Shown here one piece after another: positions 1 through 11,885 of a stretch of 64,000 bases of DNA (its first letter is position 1; each line of letters begins with the position of its first letter). The notes beneath the pieces were generated by a model. It was not told where the DNA came from. It searched no databases and worked only from the letters and a program-made list of their open reading frames with translations. The DNA comes from Anthoceros angustus (Eukaryota; Streptophyta; Anthocerotopsida; Anthocerotales; Anthocerotaceae). Position numbers and translations under genes: made by a program. The DNA lies in contig MU008166.1 of NCBI GenBank assembly GCA_010909165.1, positions 1,674,001 through 1,738,000 on the forward strand. The letters are read 5' to 3'.

Positions 1-99
1 TGGGCAGGTCTTTGTTCTAGGCACCAGCCCCACCTATACGGCACATGAGGTTCTCTCCAGGCCTGAGAGGGAGAGTCTGTCTCACCCCGACAGCTCTCT

Positions 100-1910
100 T
101 AGCTCCCATGTGTCCTCTCCCTTGGCAAATCTTTGGCATCTTAGGCTGGGTCACAAAGGGACACAACGGATGAAGGCTTTGGCTCAACACGGCTATGTCT
201 TGGGCCTCCCTATTAAATCCGTTGCTAACCTCTCTTTTTGCCGCAGCTGTGCCTTCGGCAAACAGTAGCGTAAGGCCTTCCCTGTCGGCTCCCATAGGAG
301 TCCTCATCCCCTTGGTCTTGTCCATACTGACAATATGCAGACACCTTCTCTTCAGGGGTCCCTGTATCAAGTCAGCTTTATCGACGACTATACCCACTTC
401 GGTTGGGTATATTTTCTCGCAGCCAAGTCCGATACCTTCTCCACCTTTGTCACTTGGCAATCTGAGGTGGAGAATCAACTTGGCAGCAAGCTCAAGATCC
501 TTCAGAGCGACGGCGGGGGGGGAGTTCGACTCCACTTGCGTTCCGCGACCATTGCCGACAACACGGTATTATCTGCCAAACCATAGTGCCTTACACTCCC
601 GAGCAGAACGAGGTTGCCGAGCGCCGTCACCGAACTCAGGTGGAGATGGGCCGATCTATGCTGCACCATGCTTCCTTCTCTAACCGCTTTTGGGCTGAAC
701 TTTGAATACAGCCAATTACCTTATCAATCGCCTCCCCACAAAGGCGGTCGATGGTACAACTCCTTACGAAGCATGGACCGGCCGCAAGCCCGACCTTGGC
801 TATCTCCGCATCTTTGGTTGCCAGGCATTCGTCCATGTTCCCAAGGCCATGCGGCGGAAGTTAGATTCAAAGTCTAAAGAAGGTATCCTCCTCGGCTACG
901 GCGAAACCGTCAAGGCCTACCGGATATACTTGAAGGACTCTCGGCGCCTTATCTTCGTCCGTCACTTTATCTTCAACGAGGAATCCCTTCTTCTCTCCCT
1001 CGATGCTGGGGGAGACATTGACGTACCTCTGCTTTTCCCCTCCCCTCTTGTCCCTACCTTGGATGTTTCTATTGACGTTGGTGCAGGGGGGAAGGATGAA
1101 TGGGAGCCCGCACCACCGCCAGCCACACACGCTCCCCGCGCTCCTCAAGCTGCTATCCGTCCACCGGTGTTTGCGCTCGTGCCCTTTGCACCAGCGTTGG
1201 CTCCTCCCGCCTCTCTTGCTTCTCCTGCAACTCCATCCACTCTTGAGCTCCTTTCACTCCCCTGCCATCTAGCAGTGGAGACTCAGACCTTGACCTTGGT
1301 GCCTTCTCCCTCGTCCCCGCAGAAGAGGTATCTCACCCCCCTAACATACCTCCTCCTGTAGATGGACCTCTTGCCCTTCGGCGTTCGACGAGGGAGCGGA
1401 CACTTAGTAGGAAAGTGCTTGAGAACCTTGAGCAAACTCAAGGAACCTCCAACACGCAGGCCACCAATATGGCCACATTTACTCTCGTTCAAGTCTTGCT
1501 TTCCACTTCGGAAGTCTCGGAGCCTACCACACTTACCGCCGCCCTCTCCGGGCCACAAGCAACAGAGTGGAAGACAGCCGTTGATGATGAGTTCCAGTCA
1601 CTAAGGGCCAACAATGCATGGCGCCTTTTCGATCTACCACCTGGCAGGTCTGTGGTCGGCAGCAAGTGGACATTCAAGATTAAGTACACCGCCGATGGCG
1701 CCATAGACCGCTATAAGGCAAGGCTCGTGGCACAAGGTTACACTCAACGGGCAGGAGACGACTACGATGCAGATAATCTCTTCTCCCCGGTCGTCCACAC
1801 TACCTCATTGCATGTTATTCTTGCCTGTGCTACCTATCATGATTGGGAGGTGGTACAGGTTGATGTCAAAACGGCATTTCTTTACGGCAAGCTGCATGAG
1901 GAGATCGGGT
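100..1910 (+). mobile_element. Degenerate Ty1/copia pol fragment (integrase to reverse transcriptase)
   Basis: Translated pieces follow copia pol order in several frames. Around 137-270 lies the GAG-pre-integrase zinc-binding region (LGHKGTQRMKAL, then CRSCAFGK). At 335-530 comes the integrase core start (FIDDYTHFGWVYF, LQSDGGG). At 702-1000 is the integrase C-terminal part (NRLPTKAVDGTTPYEAWTGR, IFGCQAFVHVPK), followed by a proline-rich linker. At 1555-1905 is the reverse transcriptase start (SKWTFKIKYTADG, KARLVAQGY, DVKTAFLYG). The homology stops at about 1905, before the YVDD motif. Frame changes near 530 and 680 and stop codons show that it is dead. No LTR was seen at its left edge, so the element probably continues upstream of the window. 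Confidence 0.9.
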
Positions 1911-2739
1911 TCACCGTACGCTTCTGTGAATCATGGATTCTTGCCACCTTGCACTTCATTCTCACCAGGGGCAGCACTACCTCTTGTGGCAGCATCTTTT
2001 CTGGACCGAGCAACTGCACATCGCCGAAATAAGATGTGTCCTAGGAAGAGGTTTTGCATGGAAGGGAAGTTGAGTGCTCCGGGTAGGCAGATGCGTTGTG
2101 ATACTGGTGGGGACAAATCTGGATGTGGTGTGTAAGTCATGAGTTGGAAAGTCTGTGATTCTGGTGATTTAGACTACCTATTGTAGTGATACTGGAGACT
2201 GCTTGATTTTCGGCGTGTCCAAATTTAAGAATGCTACATGGTACCTTATCTGCCGATGTACACTGTATGTGTTAGAATAAGTAGGATTTAGGGTTTGGTG
2301 ATAATTATGCTTACTGTCACATGTAGACTTGTGGTGTACATGCAAGAGGACTCGTCAAAGGGGATGCCATGCCCCCCAGCACGGCGCTGGCTTTGTACAC
2401 TTGGATCTGCTTGAATCTGCCGCTCATTTCCAACTGGAACTTGTGCCATCGATGACACTCGAAGGAGAAGACTAGCGTGTCATGATTAGGAAGCCCGTTC
2501 GATAATTATTAAACCTGAAGGACGAGTGCCAGTGGAGGATGTTGGAGGGAGCGATGGCAGCCATACGAGTAAAAGAGTATTATTGTTGATGCTAAAATAT
2601 GAGTGATCAATTAGAAGAGTAATATTGTTGGTGCCAAAATATGAGTGATCAATCCTAGGATATGGGTGCATGTGGATAAAAAGATTAAAGTGGAAGTTTG
2701 GAAGAGCTGGGGAGGTCGTGGCGGCGGGGCTGGCGGTGA
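1911..2739. other. Non-coding stretch, no gene seen
   Basis: After the copia homology ends I see no family-like coding sequence. At about 2567-2655 two diverged ~42-bp direct repeats occur, each containing AAAATATGAGTGATCAAT. The rest looks like unremarkable, moderately AT-rich spacer. Confidence 0.4.
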
Positions 2740-2910
2740 GCAAGGTTTCAGATTTAGGGTTTCATAAAGTTTAGGGTTTTGCGGTAGCTGATCTTCCAGG
2801 TGCAGGGTTTCACAGGTTTAGGGTTTTGCGACGGCTGGTCTTCCAGGTTTAGCTAAGGTTTCACAGGTTCGGGGTCTGCGGCAGTGGCTTTAGGGTTTTC
2901 AGGCATGGGG
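2740..2910. repeat. Telobox-rich degenerate repeat
   Basis: The motif TTTAGGGTTT or close forms recurs five times (near 2753, 2771, 2817 and 2889, plus a weaker CAGGGTTT near 2803). They lie inside imperfect ~45-50 bp units that also carry GGTCTTCCAGGT and GTTTCACAGG. TTTAGGG is the plant telomere unit, and single copies (teloboxes) are known in plant promoters. Here the copies are interspersed, so this is a degenerate local repeat rather than a telomere array. Confidence 0.6.
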
Positions 2911-3147
2911 TGGAGTTTTGTAGTGGCGGGGCCCGACTTTTCGGTTCTAACGGGCTTTGGCGGGGCCGTCATATTCCGGCCAGCTGCAGGCTTTTAGAGT
3001 CTCTGTTCAGGATTTTGGGAGCGGGAGTCTGCACGGAGGGTTGTCATATGTTTTGGCCGGTTGCGAGCCCTTGGAGCGGGGGCCTTCGGCCAGCCCAGTG
3101 GGGCTCGCCATACGGAGCATATACTTCGCATGTCTGGTAAATGACGG

Positions 3148-3217
3148 GGACGCTTTGTCCTTGGCACCCGATGCCCCCTCGAGGACGCTTTGTCCTTGGC
3201 ACCCGATGCCCCCTCGA
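3148..3217. repeat. Perfect 35-bp tandem duplication
   Basis: Two identical adjacent 35-bp units at 3148-3182 and 3183-3217, each beginning GGACGCTTTGTCC and ending CCCCCTCGA. There is no coding context. Confidence 0.95.
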
Positions 3218-3219
3218 TC

Positions 3220-3422
3220 CTGGGCATAGGATAGAATGATAGATCGTTGAGATAGCAAAGAGGTACAAAATACCCGAAGAAGTTGTAACCGTATTCTAAC
3301 TTAAAATAAACTAAAAATGTAATTGACCTAAAATAGTTTCAAAATAACACTTCGCTAATTAAATAATTATGATTATGTATTTAGGGCTAGATGATAATAA
3401 ACCTATTATCTTAACACCCCCA
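3220..3422 (-). mobile_element. Possible copia LTR remnant, minus strand
   Basis: On the minus strand, AAGTGGGGGTGTTAAGATAA at 3403-3422 resembles the polypurine tract plus LTR start of copia elements (G-rich run, then TGTTAAGAT). It is followed downstream by an AT-rich stretch of about 200 bp. No matching second LTR or target-site duplication was found, so this stays a pattern-based suggestion. Confidence 0.35.
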
Positions 3423-3777
3423 CTTAGACCAAAAACGTAAACATATTTGGATAAGGTAGGCAAGAGCTTGTGAGGTGCAGAACGCGAGGAAATCCGCTAT
3501 TGCTGATCTTCAGTGCGCCACACACTCCACTCGCTGGATGGCAGGTGCATACCTGACAATAGCAGCTCATGCCCTGGAATTGGTCTTCGCCATCCTCCTA
3601 GCTGCGTGGATGCTGATCTTGAAGTCGCAAGCCGTGCGACACGGCCGTGAAGTAAGGATTGCAGCCCATGCACCAGGGCGACAGCAAAAGAAGAGAAGTG
3701 TGAAGCGCTCGTCCAAACCTGCTGCAGAAAGGGAAGACAGAAGCCTGCTAGCCATGACAGCCCCGCATCCATCATAA

Positions 3778-5091
3778 ATGAGGAGCTCCCCAACATCTAT
3801 GAGAATTCTTCTATGTTATGCAATTCAAAACAAACTTATAGTCCACCACTTGGACATTAAGACAACATTTCTAAATGGGTCCCTAGATGAGACTATCTAT
3901 ATGCATCAACCAGAAGGGTATATACTTGATCCTACCTTGGTTTGTGAATTGTTGAAGTCGTTGTATGGACTGAAGCAGTCCGCAAGAAAATGGAATGGCT
4001 GAGCAAATAAGAAGCTTCGTGCTTTGGACTTTGAGCCCCTAACAACTGACTGTAGTGTGTATATTCTGCGGAAGAACAATCAGCTGTGTATTATTGCTCT
4101 ATACATGGATGTCAATTTCATATTTGCAAGTGACGAAGACATCCTTTCACGTACCAAGCAGCTCCTCTCGGAAGAGTGGGATATGACCGACGTTGAGCCT
4201 CTCCATTTTGCACTTGGAATTTATTTCCACTTCAACCCTACAGCATGCTCTGTTATACTACACCAAGAGCATTTCATAAGGTAGATATTATCCAAGTTCA
4301 ACTAGCAGGATATCAACCCTGTTGCCACCCCCGTAGCAGTTGGTGAGAAATTATCTTTGCAAGATTGCCCTACAACCGAAGCTGATAAGTGAAATGACTA
4401 CCATTCCTTATCGTGAAGTGGTGGGTAGTTTACTTTACTATGCTGGTTGGACTCGCCCGGACATTTCTCAGGCTACCGGCATTGTCTCCAGTACCTCTCA
4501 AGTCCTGGAAAACGACATTGGATCACAGTCAAAAAAATTCTGCGATATATTAAGGGAACCAGATTATACCTACATCTCAAGTACACCAAAGCAAGTAATT
4601 TTACTCTCACCTGCTTCTCTGACACTGACTGGGCCGGGAATGTTGATGGCAAAAAGTCGATAGCCGCCTACTGCACTCTATTATGTGGATCAGCCATAAG
4701 CTGGCAGAGTAAAAAGCTATCTACAATCAGCCTGTCCTCCATCGAGGCCGAGTACAGTACCTTGTCCTTAGTTGCAAGAGTAATCTGCTGGATCAGACAA
4801 TTTCTCTCCGAGATCGGCCTGAAGCAAGCAACCCCAACACTTCTACAATGCGACAACCAATTGCCTATCGCTTTATCTGCCAACCCTATCCTGCATGTGC
4901 GCTCAAAACACTTTGAAATCCAATTCCACTATATCACGCAGGCAGTGGAACATAAAATTATCCAGCTTGCCTTTGTGCCTACAGCGCAAAACGTTGTAGA
5001 CCTGCTAACGAAAGGTCTATCTAAGCTTCTTCATGAACAACACACGTTTGCACTTGGGCTACAGGAGATAACACTCATGTGCACAGGCTGA
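3778..5091 (+). mobile_element. Degenerate Ty1/copia fragment (reverse transcriptase to RNase H)
   Basis: The pieces run in order: reverse transcriptase (HHLDIKTTFLNGSLDETIY, then LLKSLYGLKQSARKW) at 3778-4002; the polymerase-site region at 4024-4284, where copia YVDD reads YMDV; a connecting region at about 4400-4560 (RPDISQATGIVSSTSQ); and RNase H at 4560-5091 (DTDWAGN, SSIEAEYSTLS, SKHFEIQFHYI, NVVDLLTKGLS). Stops at about 4000 and 4283 and a frame change near 4520 separate the parts. It differs in sequence from the copy at 1-1.9 kb and starts further along pol, so it is a separate insertion or a rearranged remnant. Confidence 0.9.
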
Positions 5092-6064
5092 GTGATACAG
5101 CAACCACTTCTTCATAGGCACGAGGCCTACCCCTATATCTGTATGCACAGTATGTGTTCATAGCCGTGCCTTGCATGAAGCTAAGCGCATGCATCAAATC
5201 AGGACGAGCGGCGCGCCTCTCACAACACTCTGGGCTCGACGTTTTCCTCTTCATCACTCTCTTTCGAAAGCGGCATCAATCTGGCATGTTTGAAGGCGAG
5301 CAAGAGCTACACTGGGGTTTCTTCGAATTTCGGATTGCAGGGCCCAGTGCTCCATGTCTCATACTGAATTGCTCGCGGATCGTTTTCATTCCAGCCGTGA
5401 GAGGGGCATCTAGTGCTCGGGCACCGACAATGGTTGTCGAGGCGATACCGGGTAATTCCTTGAGGATTGGAGGCCTGGGCGCCTAGCGTGTGGCGTTGCT
5501 GAGCAGAATTATGAGACAAGAATGCGAGAACGTCGGGTGGTAAGCTCCGCATCCATCTGGGCACATAAGACAATAAGAAATTCACCAAATTCCTAGTGTC
5601 GGTTCGGTGGCGCTGACGTCCATGGTGTGTAGCATGTGTCCTCTGCCCGCGGGCTCTAGTTTGTGAGGATGATCGTCTTGCCATGGGGAAAGGCAGGAGG
5701 CTAGAGGGCAAGGGAAGGAAGAGGCAAAATGCCTCTCTCCCATCCTAAGAGCCATGAAAGGGAGGTGGGGCTAGCAACCCATCGAATCTAAGATTTGAAG
5801 GGGGTTGAACTAATTAAGGAGGTAAATCCACCATAAATCTAAAGATTAATCACGATCCTTAGTTGCTAGACCTAATTGCTAAAGCAACTAATATCTATGC
5901 CTAGACTTGTGTGAGTAGCAGAAACGCAACGATGCTACGTTCGGGACGACGTCATAGCATCCAAAGGTATGAGTGTGGTCGATTCATAGTCTAACGTATA
6001 GTTCATGCTTAGTCCATCTTCTGCCGAGATAGATGAACGCATTAGATCTGGCCATCACGATTAA
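5092..6064. other. Non-coding stretch after copia RNase H
   Basis: No convincing gene. It may contain decayed 3' LTR or internal sequence of the neighbouring copia pieces. A ~130-codon open frame at 5307-5711 (minus) has no family signature and was not accepted. Confidence 0.35.
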
Positions 6065-6200
6065 GCATTCTGCTCTAATACCATATAGGAATAGAGGGTG
6101 TGATGCTAAACATGAGAAGGGAAAATAAGAGATTGATTAGATTGCACTCAGTTACAGCTCCTTTTATAGTCACCCGAAAGGGTATCTCTACCACGTCAGC
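6065..6200 (-). mobile_element. Copia LTR end with primer-binding site, minus strand
   Basis: Read on the minus strand, CTATAAAAGGAGCTG (about 6150-6165) is a good TATA box. About 75 bases further comes an LTR-like end, then ATGGTATTAGAGCA at 6070-6084. The string TGGTATYAGAGC is the usual copia primer-binding site, complementary to the initiator tRNA-Met 3' part. The body of that element would extend to lower coordinates, where only decayed sequence remains. No second LTR was identified. Confidence 0.6.
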
Positions 6201-7155
6201 TGGGCTCGTTGTGCAGATGAAACAACGCATTCTAGTAGCAGATGCCTGGCTGCCGTGACTTTCACCGTAAGCTTCGGACGAGGAAAGGCCAAATCACTAC
6301 CGCCCTGTACAAACTCGGGAAAGCATCTCCTGCCGGGACCACATTGAGGGACTTACCAGCGGACCATCTTGCCAACATTCGCTGCTACTGCCATGCCCCG
6401 TCCCCCGCCAGCCTGGATCCTTAATCCTTACTGCCATCCGCCCACAAACAAACGAACTCCGTCAGAAAGACGAAGAGAATCCACGCATCATAGGAAGCCC
6501 AGCTATCTTCATTCTGCGCTTCCTTCCATGCAGAGCCAATGACTGCCTACTCACCCAAGGCAGTTGCAGACACGTCTCCAGCGCATCCCAGTGACAGGCC
6601 TCCATTTTGCTTGGACCCAGTCGGACCCAGAAGACGAGCCGAAGCAGCTCTTCATCATCCTCTCCTTCTTCGCCTGTGTCACCAATGTCTGTATGTGCGT
6701 AAATCCTCTGGGCTCTCCATATTTCCTTAGAGCCACGGAAATACCACGCTTATCAAACAGGAATTCGTGCTCTGGCCCGCAGCACAGCAGAGTGATCTCC
6801 GTCGCCTCTCAGCGAAGCACAACTAAACTGCCCCGGTATACTATTCTTGTGGGCAAGCTTGCCATCTTCATGCTCTTTTCAGAATGTGATGGATTGGGTT
6901 GATGCTCGGAGAAGCATCTGCTGGACTCTTTGAAGGTCTCCTTCCGGTCTAATTCTCACCACAATAGTAGGAGTGCACGGCGGAGCTTACCTCTGTCTCA
7001 GGTCCGTCGAATAATGCTCAAGGAAAACTGGATAAGTAGTGCCGCAATTTCAAGGCGCTTCCGTGACTGCATTCAGCCTTCACTCGCTTGCTTGCCCAGG
7101 CAAGATGCTTGCGTCATCCTCCTGAAGCTTGGCCTAGGCAAGGATACGTGCCTGG

Positions 7156-10100
7156 CTACCAAATCTGGAGCTTTCCCAGCAAAGTCGTTACAAGGCCGTT
7201 GTAATCCACCTCGTCGTGTTCGACCTTTACCTCCTCCTCCTGCTTACTCTGCATGTCTTTGAGTTTCACAATCCCACGTTGCAGTTCCGCATCACCCACC
7301 GACACAACCCAGGGGATTCCGTCAGTGTCTGTACGCTTGAATTCGCCAACAATCTTCGCGGGTGCGGTAGCCACGAATTCCGCCGCTATAGAGGCGTCCC
7401 ACAACTTCTCAGCGATCTTGATGGCTACATCCACCTTGTCCCTCCCGATGGCGATGACAAGCACTTGAGTCTGTTTTTCACGCACCACCTGCAGCAAGCG
7501 ACTGTCCTGGTTAGTGTGCCCAAAAAGGTAAAATGACAAACGAGAGGAAGCCCAGGGTCCATTCCTCCACCTACCTTTCTCTTGTCTTCTTCCATAATGG
7601 CAAACACTCGCTCAATTCCCAAGCTCATTCCTACAGCAGGTACATCCTTGGCCTGTTGGCCTTGTACATTCTTCTTCTTGTTGGGGCTTGGCCTGTTGGT
7701 GCAAAAACATGGCGAGCCACTGGTTCTGTTGGCGGAGTTGCGGCAAGAGGGCAGTGTCTGCCCTGGACGAGCTGGGTTTGCTCTTCAAGTACTTGTCTGG
7801 GAAATGTCTACATCGATTTCTGTTCGACCTGAGCCTCGCCCGAGGCTTGGACTACTACACAGGCGTGATTCTTGTTCCACATCAGAAGCTCTTCGCCTTC
7901 TTGACTCGACTCCTTGTTGGGCCTTTGCAGGTAGGCTCAATTGCGGCTGGAAGCAGGTATCGCAAACTCGTAGGCATGTACCCTTCTCCTCTACCATTTC
8001 TCTCCGAACTTGCTCCCTGGGCAGCTTGTCGAGCTTGTCGATGGCTGAGCATATAGGCCTGAATTGTGATACCGGAACTCCACTAACCTCCAGCAATCGT
8101 TTGGTTTAGCTTTATCTGAGACCAACATCAGCATCAGTCTCGTCTCCTCTCCTCTCACGGCTTCCTTCAGCACAGACTACAGAGAACATGTGTATGAAAA
8201 GCTTACTACATAGTCGCCGATATCCAGCCCATCCAGGAGCTCAGTCAAAATTTTCAGAACTTCATAGTCTGGGACCATAAACTGATACTGGTCGGCTATG
8301 TCGAAGTCGCACTGATAGAACTCCCGAAAGCGTCCTTTCGATGGATTATCTTGTCTATACACCTTAGTTAGCTATCTGGTACCGTTTCATACTGCTTAAG
8401 CCATTTGTTGCCAAATGCCGAGCAAACGGCACAGTCAAATCATACCTCAAAGACAGCTTCTCTCCACCCTGCCACTCTCAAATAAATCAAACCACCCTGT
8501 CAGAAAATATCTCCAAGCAACTACAACAGTAACAAACAATGCCGGTACAAGACACACATACACTTAACTCACCTGATCCGCAAGGTCATAAACCAACTTC
8601 GAGTCTTCGCCATACTTGCCCATCAGAGTCTCACGAAGTTCAAAAAACTGGTGTGTCTATTGCTCCAGCACCATGCCGCTTAGTTACTGATGTTATAATA
8701 CTAAAGGCGTTCTCTCTAACAGCCATTTGCTTCGGACCAAAATCCCTGGCGCCCTGCCACAGTTACAACCATCAATTTCAAGCAACTGACATGGTGTATC
8801 GATCAAGCAATCGTCCAAGACGTAAGATGAGAAGGCCAGGACAGCCCAAACAGCACATACCTTGGAGACCCCACGAGATTCATTGCTCTCCACAAGTGCC
8901 TTGACATCAGCAAGAAGAGCTTGCAGCTCCCTATCTTCGGGCCTAAAGAAGTCCTCGAGACAGCCAGCCCACTCCGCCAGCCGTCTGTCTGCATTTTGCT
9001 GTAGCTGCGATCGCTCTGAAATAATCCTAGTAAGAACCTGTTGCATAAACGCCATTCCCTTTCCTGTGAGAGGCCCCCGATTACCTCTCTTCTTCATTTC
9101 CCGCCAATCACCTGCCCACTTAAGCTACTCCAATTGCTCTCCACGCTCTTCTCTGCACTCTCCTTATCGCCAAGCTCCGAAGCCAGCACAGCCAACGCAA
9201 CTGCTGCCTCACGTGCCTTGCTCCCGCCTCGCTTGAATGCTCCAGAGCCTCAGAAAAGCTCACATCCCCTATCTTCAGCCAGTCCCGCCGCCCGACATCA
9301 CGCCTTCGTCTACTGTCTGCAAGCAGCGTCCCAAGATCCTCCTCTAACAATCGAACACTCCTGTTCAACGACCGCCTAGTCGCAGCGCTGGAGTCCCCGA
9401 TGTTGATCTCAAAAGCCACCAGCTCGGTAGCCGCCTTGAGCGAGCCCCGGAACCAGCTATGCACCACCGGGATGGAGGAGATGAAGTCCCCGGACGTCGC
9501 TCCTTTCCTCGGATTCAGAAGAGTAGATCCTGCAACCAGCATTCTCAGCGCACTGGCGACATCCGCTGCCTGCCTACGAGCCGGACCCTCGAGAAACAGC
9601 TTGGCATCGAATTTGCTGATGTCCGCCTTCAACGCCTCGCAAGACATGGCGGCAACTGCATCCGCCAGAACCGGCAAATGCGAGACGCCATGCACCTGCA
9701 ATGCAGCTCTTCCCACCGCTACAGCATCCGATTTCTGGATGTCTTCTAACTCCTCCATGGTGACCGCTTTCCGCCTGTACAGAGCATGCACAATGGACAG
9801 CACATCCGGCTCCCCGTCCGGCCCCTCGGTGAACTGGATCTCGATGTCCTCGTTCAGCAATTCCACGAGAAACAGAGGCACCACAGCTCTAACCTTCCTC
9901 CCTGCATTGCCGCTGCGCAGCAGCTTGTTCCGCAGCACAACCTGGGTGGCTCGCACCTACTCCCTGTCAAAAGAAATCTTCCGGTCAGCAGCCCGGATGG
10001 CATCCTCAGGCAGCAGCAGCCCAGCACCTCCCTTGGATCCAGGCTTGACGGTCATGAAACTGTCCTGATCTGCAGACCCCAGCTCCACCTTTGTCCTGCA

Positions 10101-10166
10101 GACTGCCACCTTGTAGACTCCGGCGATAGACAAGTCTGCCTCCTTCGTGACAACCACGCTCGCCAT
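7156..10166 (-). pseudogene. HisRS: Cytosolic histidyl-tRNA synthetase gene, disrupted
   Basis: Class II histidyl-tRNA synthetase, which charges tRNA-His in the cytosol. Starting at ATG 10166, the plant-type N-terminal extension runs to about 9120. Then come the N-terminal/catalytic junction (8870-9097), motif 1 ([13 protein letters not shown], near 8620), [11 protein letters not shown] (near 8440), motif 2 ([19 protein letters not shown], 8290-8350), MLEVSGVP to MVEEKG (7985-8096), SLGIERVFAIMEEDK (7567-7630) and the anticodon-binding domain (7156-7490). The histidine-specific LARGLDYYTGVI and GSIAAGSRY segments lie on the opposite strand at 7828-7985, inside an inverted block. Other lesions are an in-frame TAG at 9957-9959, a one-base loss near 9241 and a 4-bp duplication (CTAACTAA) near 8370. 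The gene as written cannot make a full enzyme. A functional copy is presumably elsewhere, unless the assembly is wrong here. Confidence 0.9.
7639..7982 (+). other. Inverted block inside the HisRS gene
   Basis: Plus-strand translation gives HisRS segments in order: VQKHGEPLVLLAELRQEGS (about 7695-7755), LDELGLLFKYLSGK, DLSLARGLDYYTGVI (ending ~7872), then, after a short intron, VGSIAAGSRYRKLVGM (7929-7978). All flanking HisRS exons are on the minus strand. The block is bounded by GGTACAT (7639-7645) and its reverse complement ATGTACC (7976-7982). Confidence 0.8.
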
Positions 10167-10592
10167 CCTACTGGGTCGAAAAAGTCGAGAGATGCTTGGG
10201 CAACATATAAAATGTGTTTCCTACACCACCCTCGCCATCGCTCCTGGGTCGGAAAGGAAACACCTAGATAGTCGAAATTTTGACGGGGGCCGGCGAGAGT
10301 TGAATTAAGACCATCTGGAGGCACATCTGTTTTTTCATGCCCTGGCTGCGTGGTGTCTCTTTTGCTTGTTTCTTTTTCCATTTGGGAACTGGATGGTGTT
10401 AAATGTTAAAGCTGTTAAGAATCTGCACACTTGGCAAGCCGTCTCGCTTGAATATGTGGAGGCGTGTCGATACCCAAACTGCCAGGCAGAGGCAGTCGTG
10501 AGATGTCATGTAATTCGTGTTGTGGGAGCAAGTTAGCCAAGTAGATAGAATCCAGACTAGTCTCAGCTGGGAACAAGTCTCAGAGAGCAGCA

Positions 10593-11885
10593 ATGGCTTT
10601 TCGAGGGGGTCGGGGCGGAGGCAGAGGCAGGGGCCGGTTTGGTGCCCGAGCTATTGGTCTTCCCGTGGCCAGAGATGAATCCGGGAGCATCATGGTTGCA
10701 GAGAAATTGGAGGGACCGCCTCCAGTCTTTCCAGTGAGTTGGATGATTTGGGGTTCAGGTTTCAGGTACAGTTGCTTCGACGATGGTGTTTTCGTGTTTG
10801 TGTTGAGAGTTAGGGTTTTGGTGGTGTGTGTAGCCGCAGAAATTGCCGGAGCTTCCTGACTCCAGGAAAGTGAGTGAGAGGGAGACGTACATCATAGTGA
10901 AAAAGAGGGCTTTGGAGGCTGCGTGGAATGCATCTCCTTACTACATTGAGGAGCCGAAGGACAAGGTGGTGGCTGATATTCAGCGCTACTCTGATCGATA
11001 CAAGCCTGAGCTTAAACAGAAACGGGCACCTTTGAGTACCTTCTTGAAACTGGTTCCCGCCTTCTTCCCGACCGAGCTTTTAGGACAAGGTTTGTGGCTG
11101 TGTTTGGCACTTAGCTTTTGTGGTTGTTGAGGTTTATTCATTGGCTACTGTGTCTGTCTGCTGTATGATTCACTAACTGATTGGCTTGCAGATCGTAGAC
11201 GAACGCAAAGCACGAAGGCAGCAGCGACTTCTCAGTGGCTGTTGGACTCTGGGCTGGAAACTGGCAAGAATGGTGAGATGATAACTGTGCAGAGGCAGCT
11301 TCGGCATTTGACCTGAGGGGACCTTGGGAAGTTCTTATTGTGCTTGTTTTGGTGAATGTAGATCGATTTGATCAGCTTCTATCACTGGAGGAGAAAGCCA
11401 AAACGCAAGATGATGTGAGTTGCCTTGCTCAACTTGCTTGCAGCATTGTTGACAAATTTCTTCTGTGTGCATGGACAGTGCGGAACATGTGGGCAGGTGC
11501 TGATTGTTTGGGGGATACAGGAGGCAAGGAACCTGGAGAAGCAGAAGAAGGAAGGAGAAGAAGAAGGTGAAGGGATGAAGAAGAAGTTGTGGATGAGGAA
11601 GACGATTTTGAAGATGATGACTATGCACAGGTAGATCTTCATCTTTGACATCGTTTGGACTTGTAAAACGATCGGCAATGCATACAAGATGCTGATGCAG
11701 CTTTTCCGGCTGTTGCAGATGCATGGGTTTGATGATGATGAAGACTATAATGTGGACATCGATGAGGCGGAGATGATGGTTAGCGTCCATTTCTCTCTCT
11801 GTTCTTTTCTCAAGTTAGATCTAATGTAACGGAGCAACTGAACTTGATATTTCCTGCTTTTATGGCAGATGGAGCGGTATACTAG
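10593..11885 (+). CDS. RPC31: RNA polymerase III subunit C31 (RPC7-like), first exon set
   Basis: Subunit of the Pol III C31-C34-C82 initiation subcomplex. Exon 1 (10593-10733) has the glycine/arginine-rich start MAFRGGRGGGRGRGRF followed by VARDESGSI. Exon 2 (10840-11089) carries LPELPDSRKVSERE and the conserved WNASPYYIEE region. Further exons are 11192-11272, 11362-11414, 11521-11630, 11719-11778 and 11869-11885, with GT-AG borders. Exon 5 encodes the acidic tail typical of the family. Compared with the second copy, exon 5 is four bases short (three small deletions) and exon 6 one base short, so the acidic tail is frameshifted here while exons 1-4 are intact. Only this copy has exon 1. The differences sit in short G or GA runs, so sequencing error is possible. 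Confidence 0.85.

Noticed and set aside
7695-7985. A separate plus-strand HisRS gene
   Set aside because: Only the segments missing from the minus-strand gene occur here, so an inversion explains it better than a second gene.
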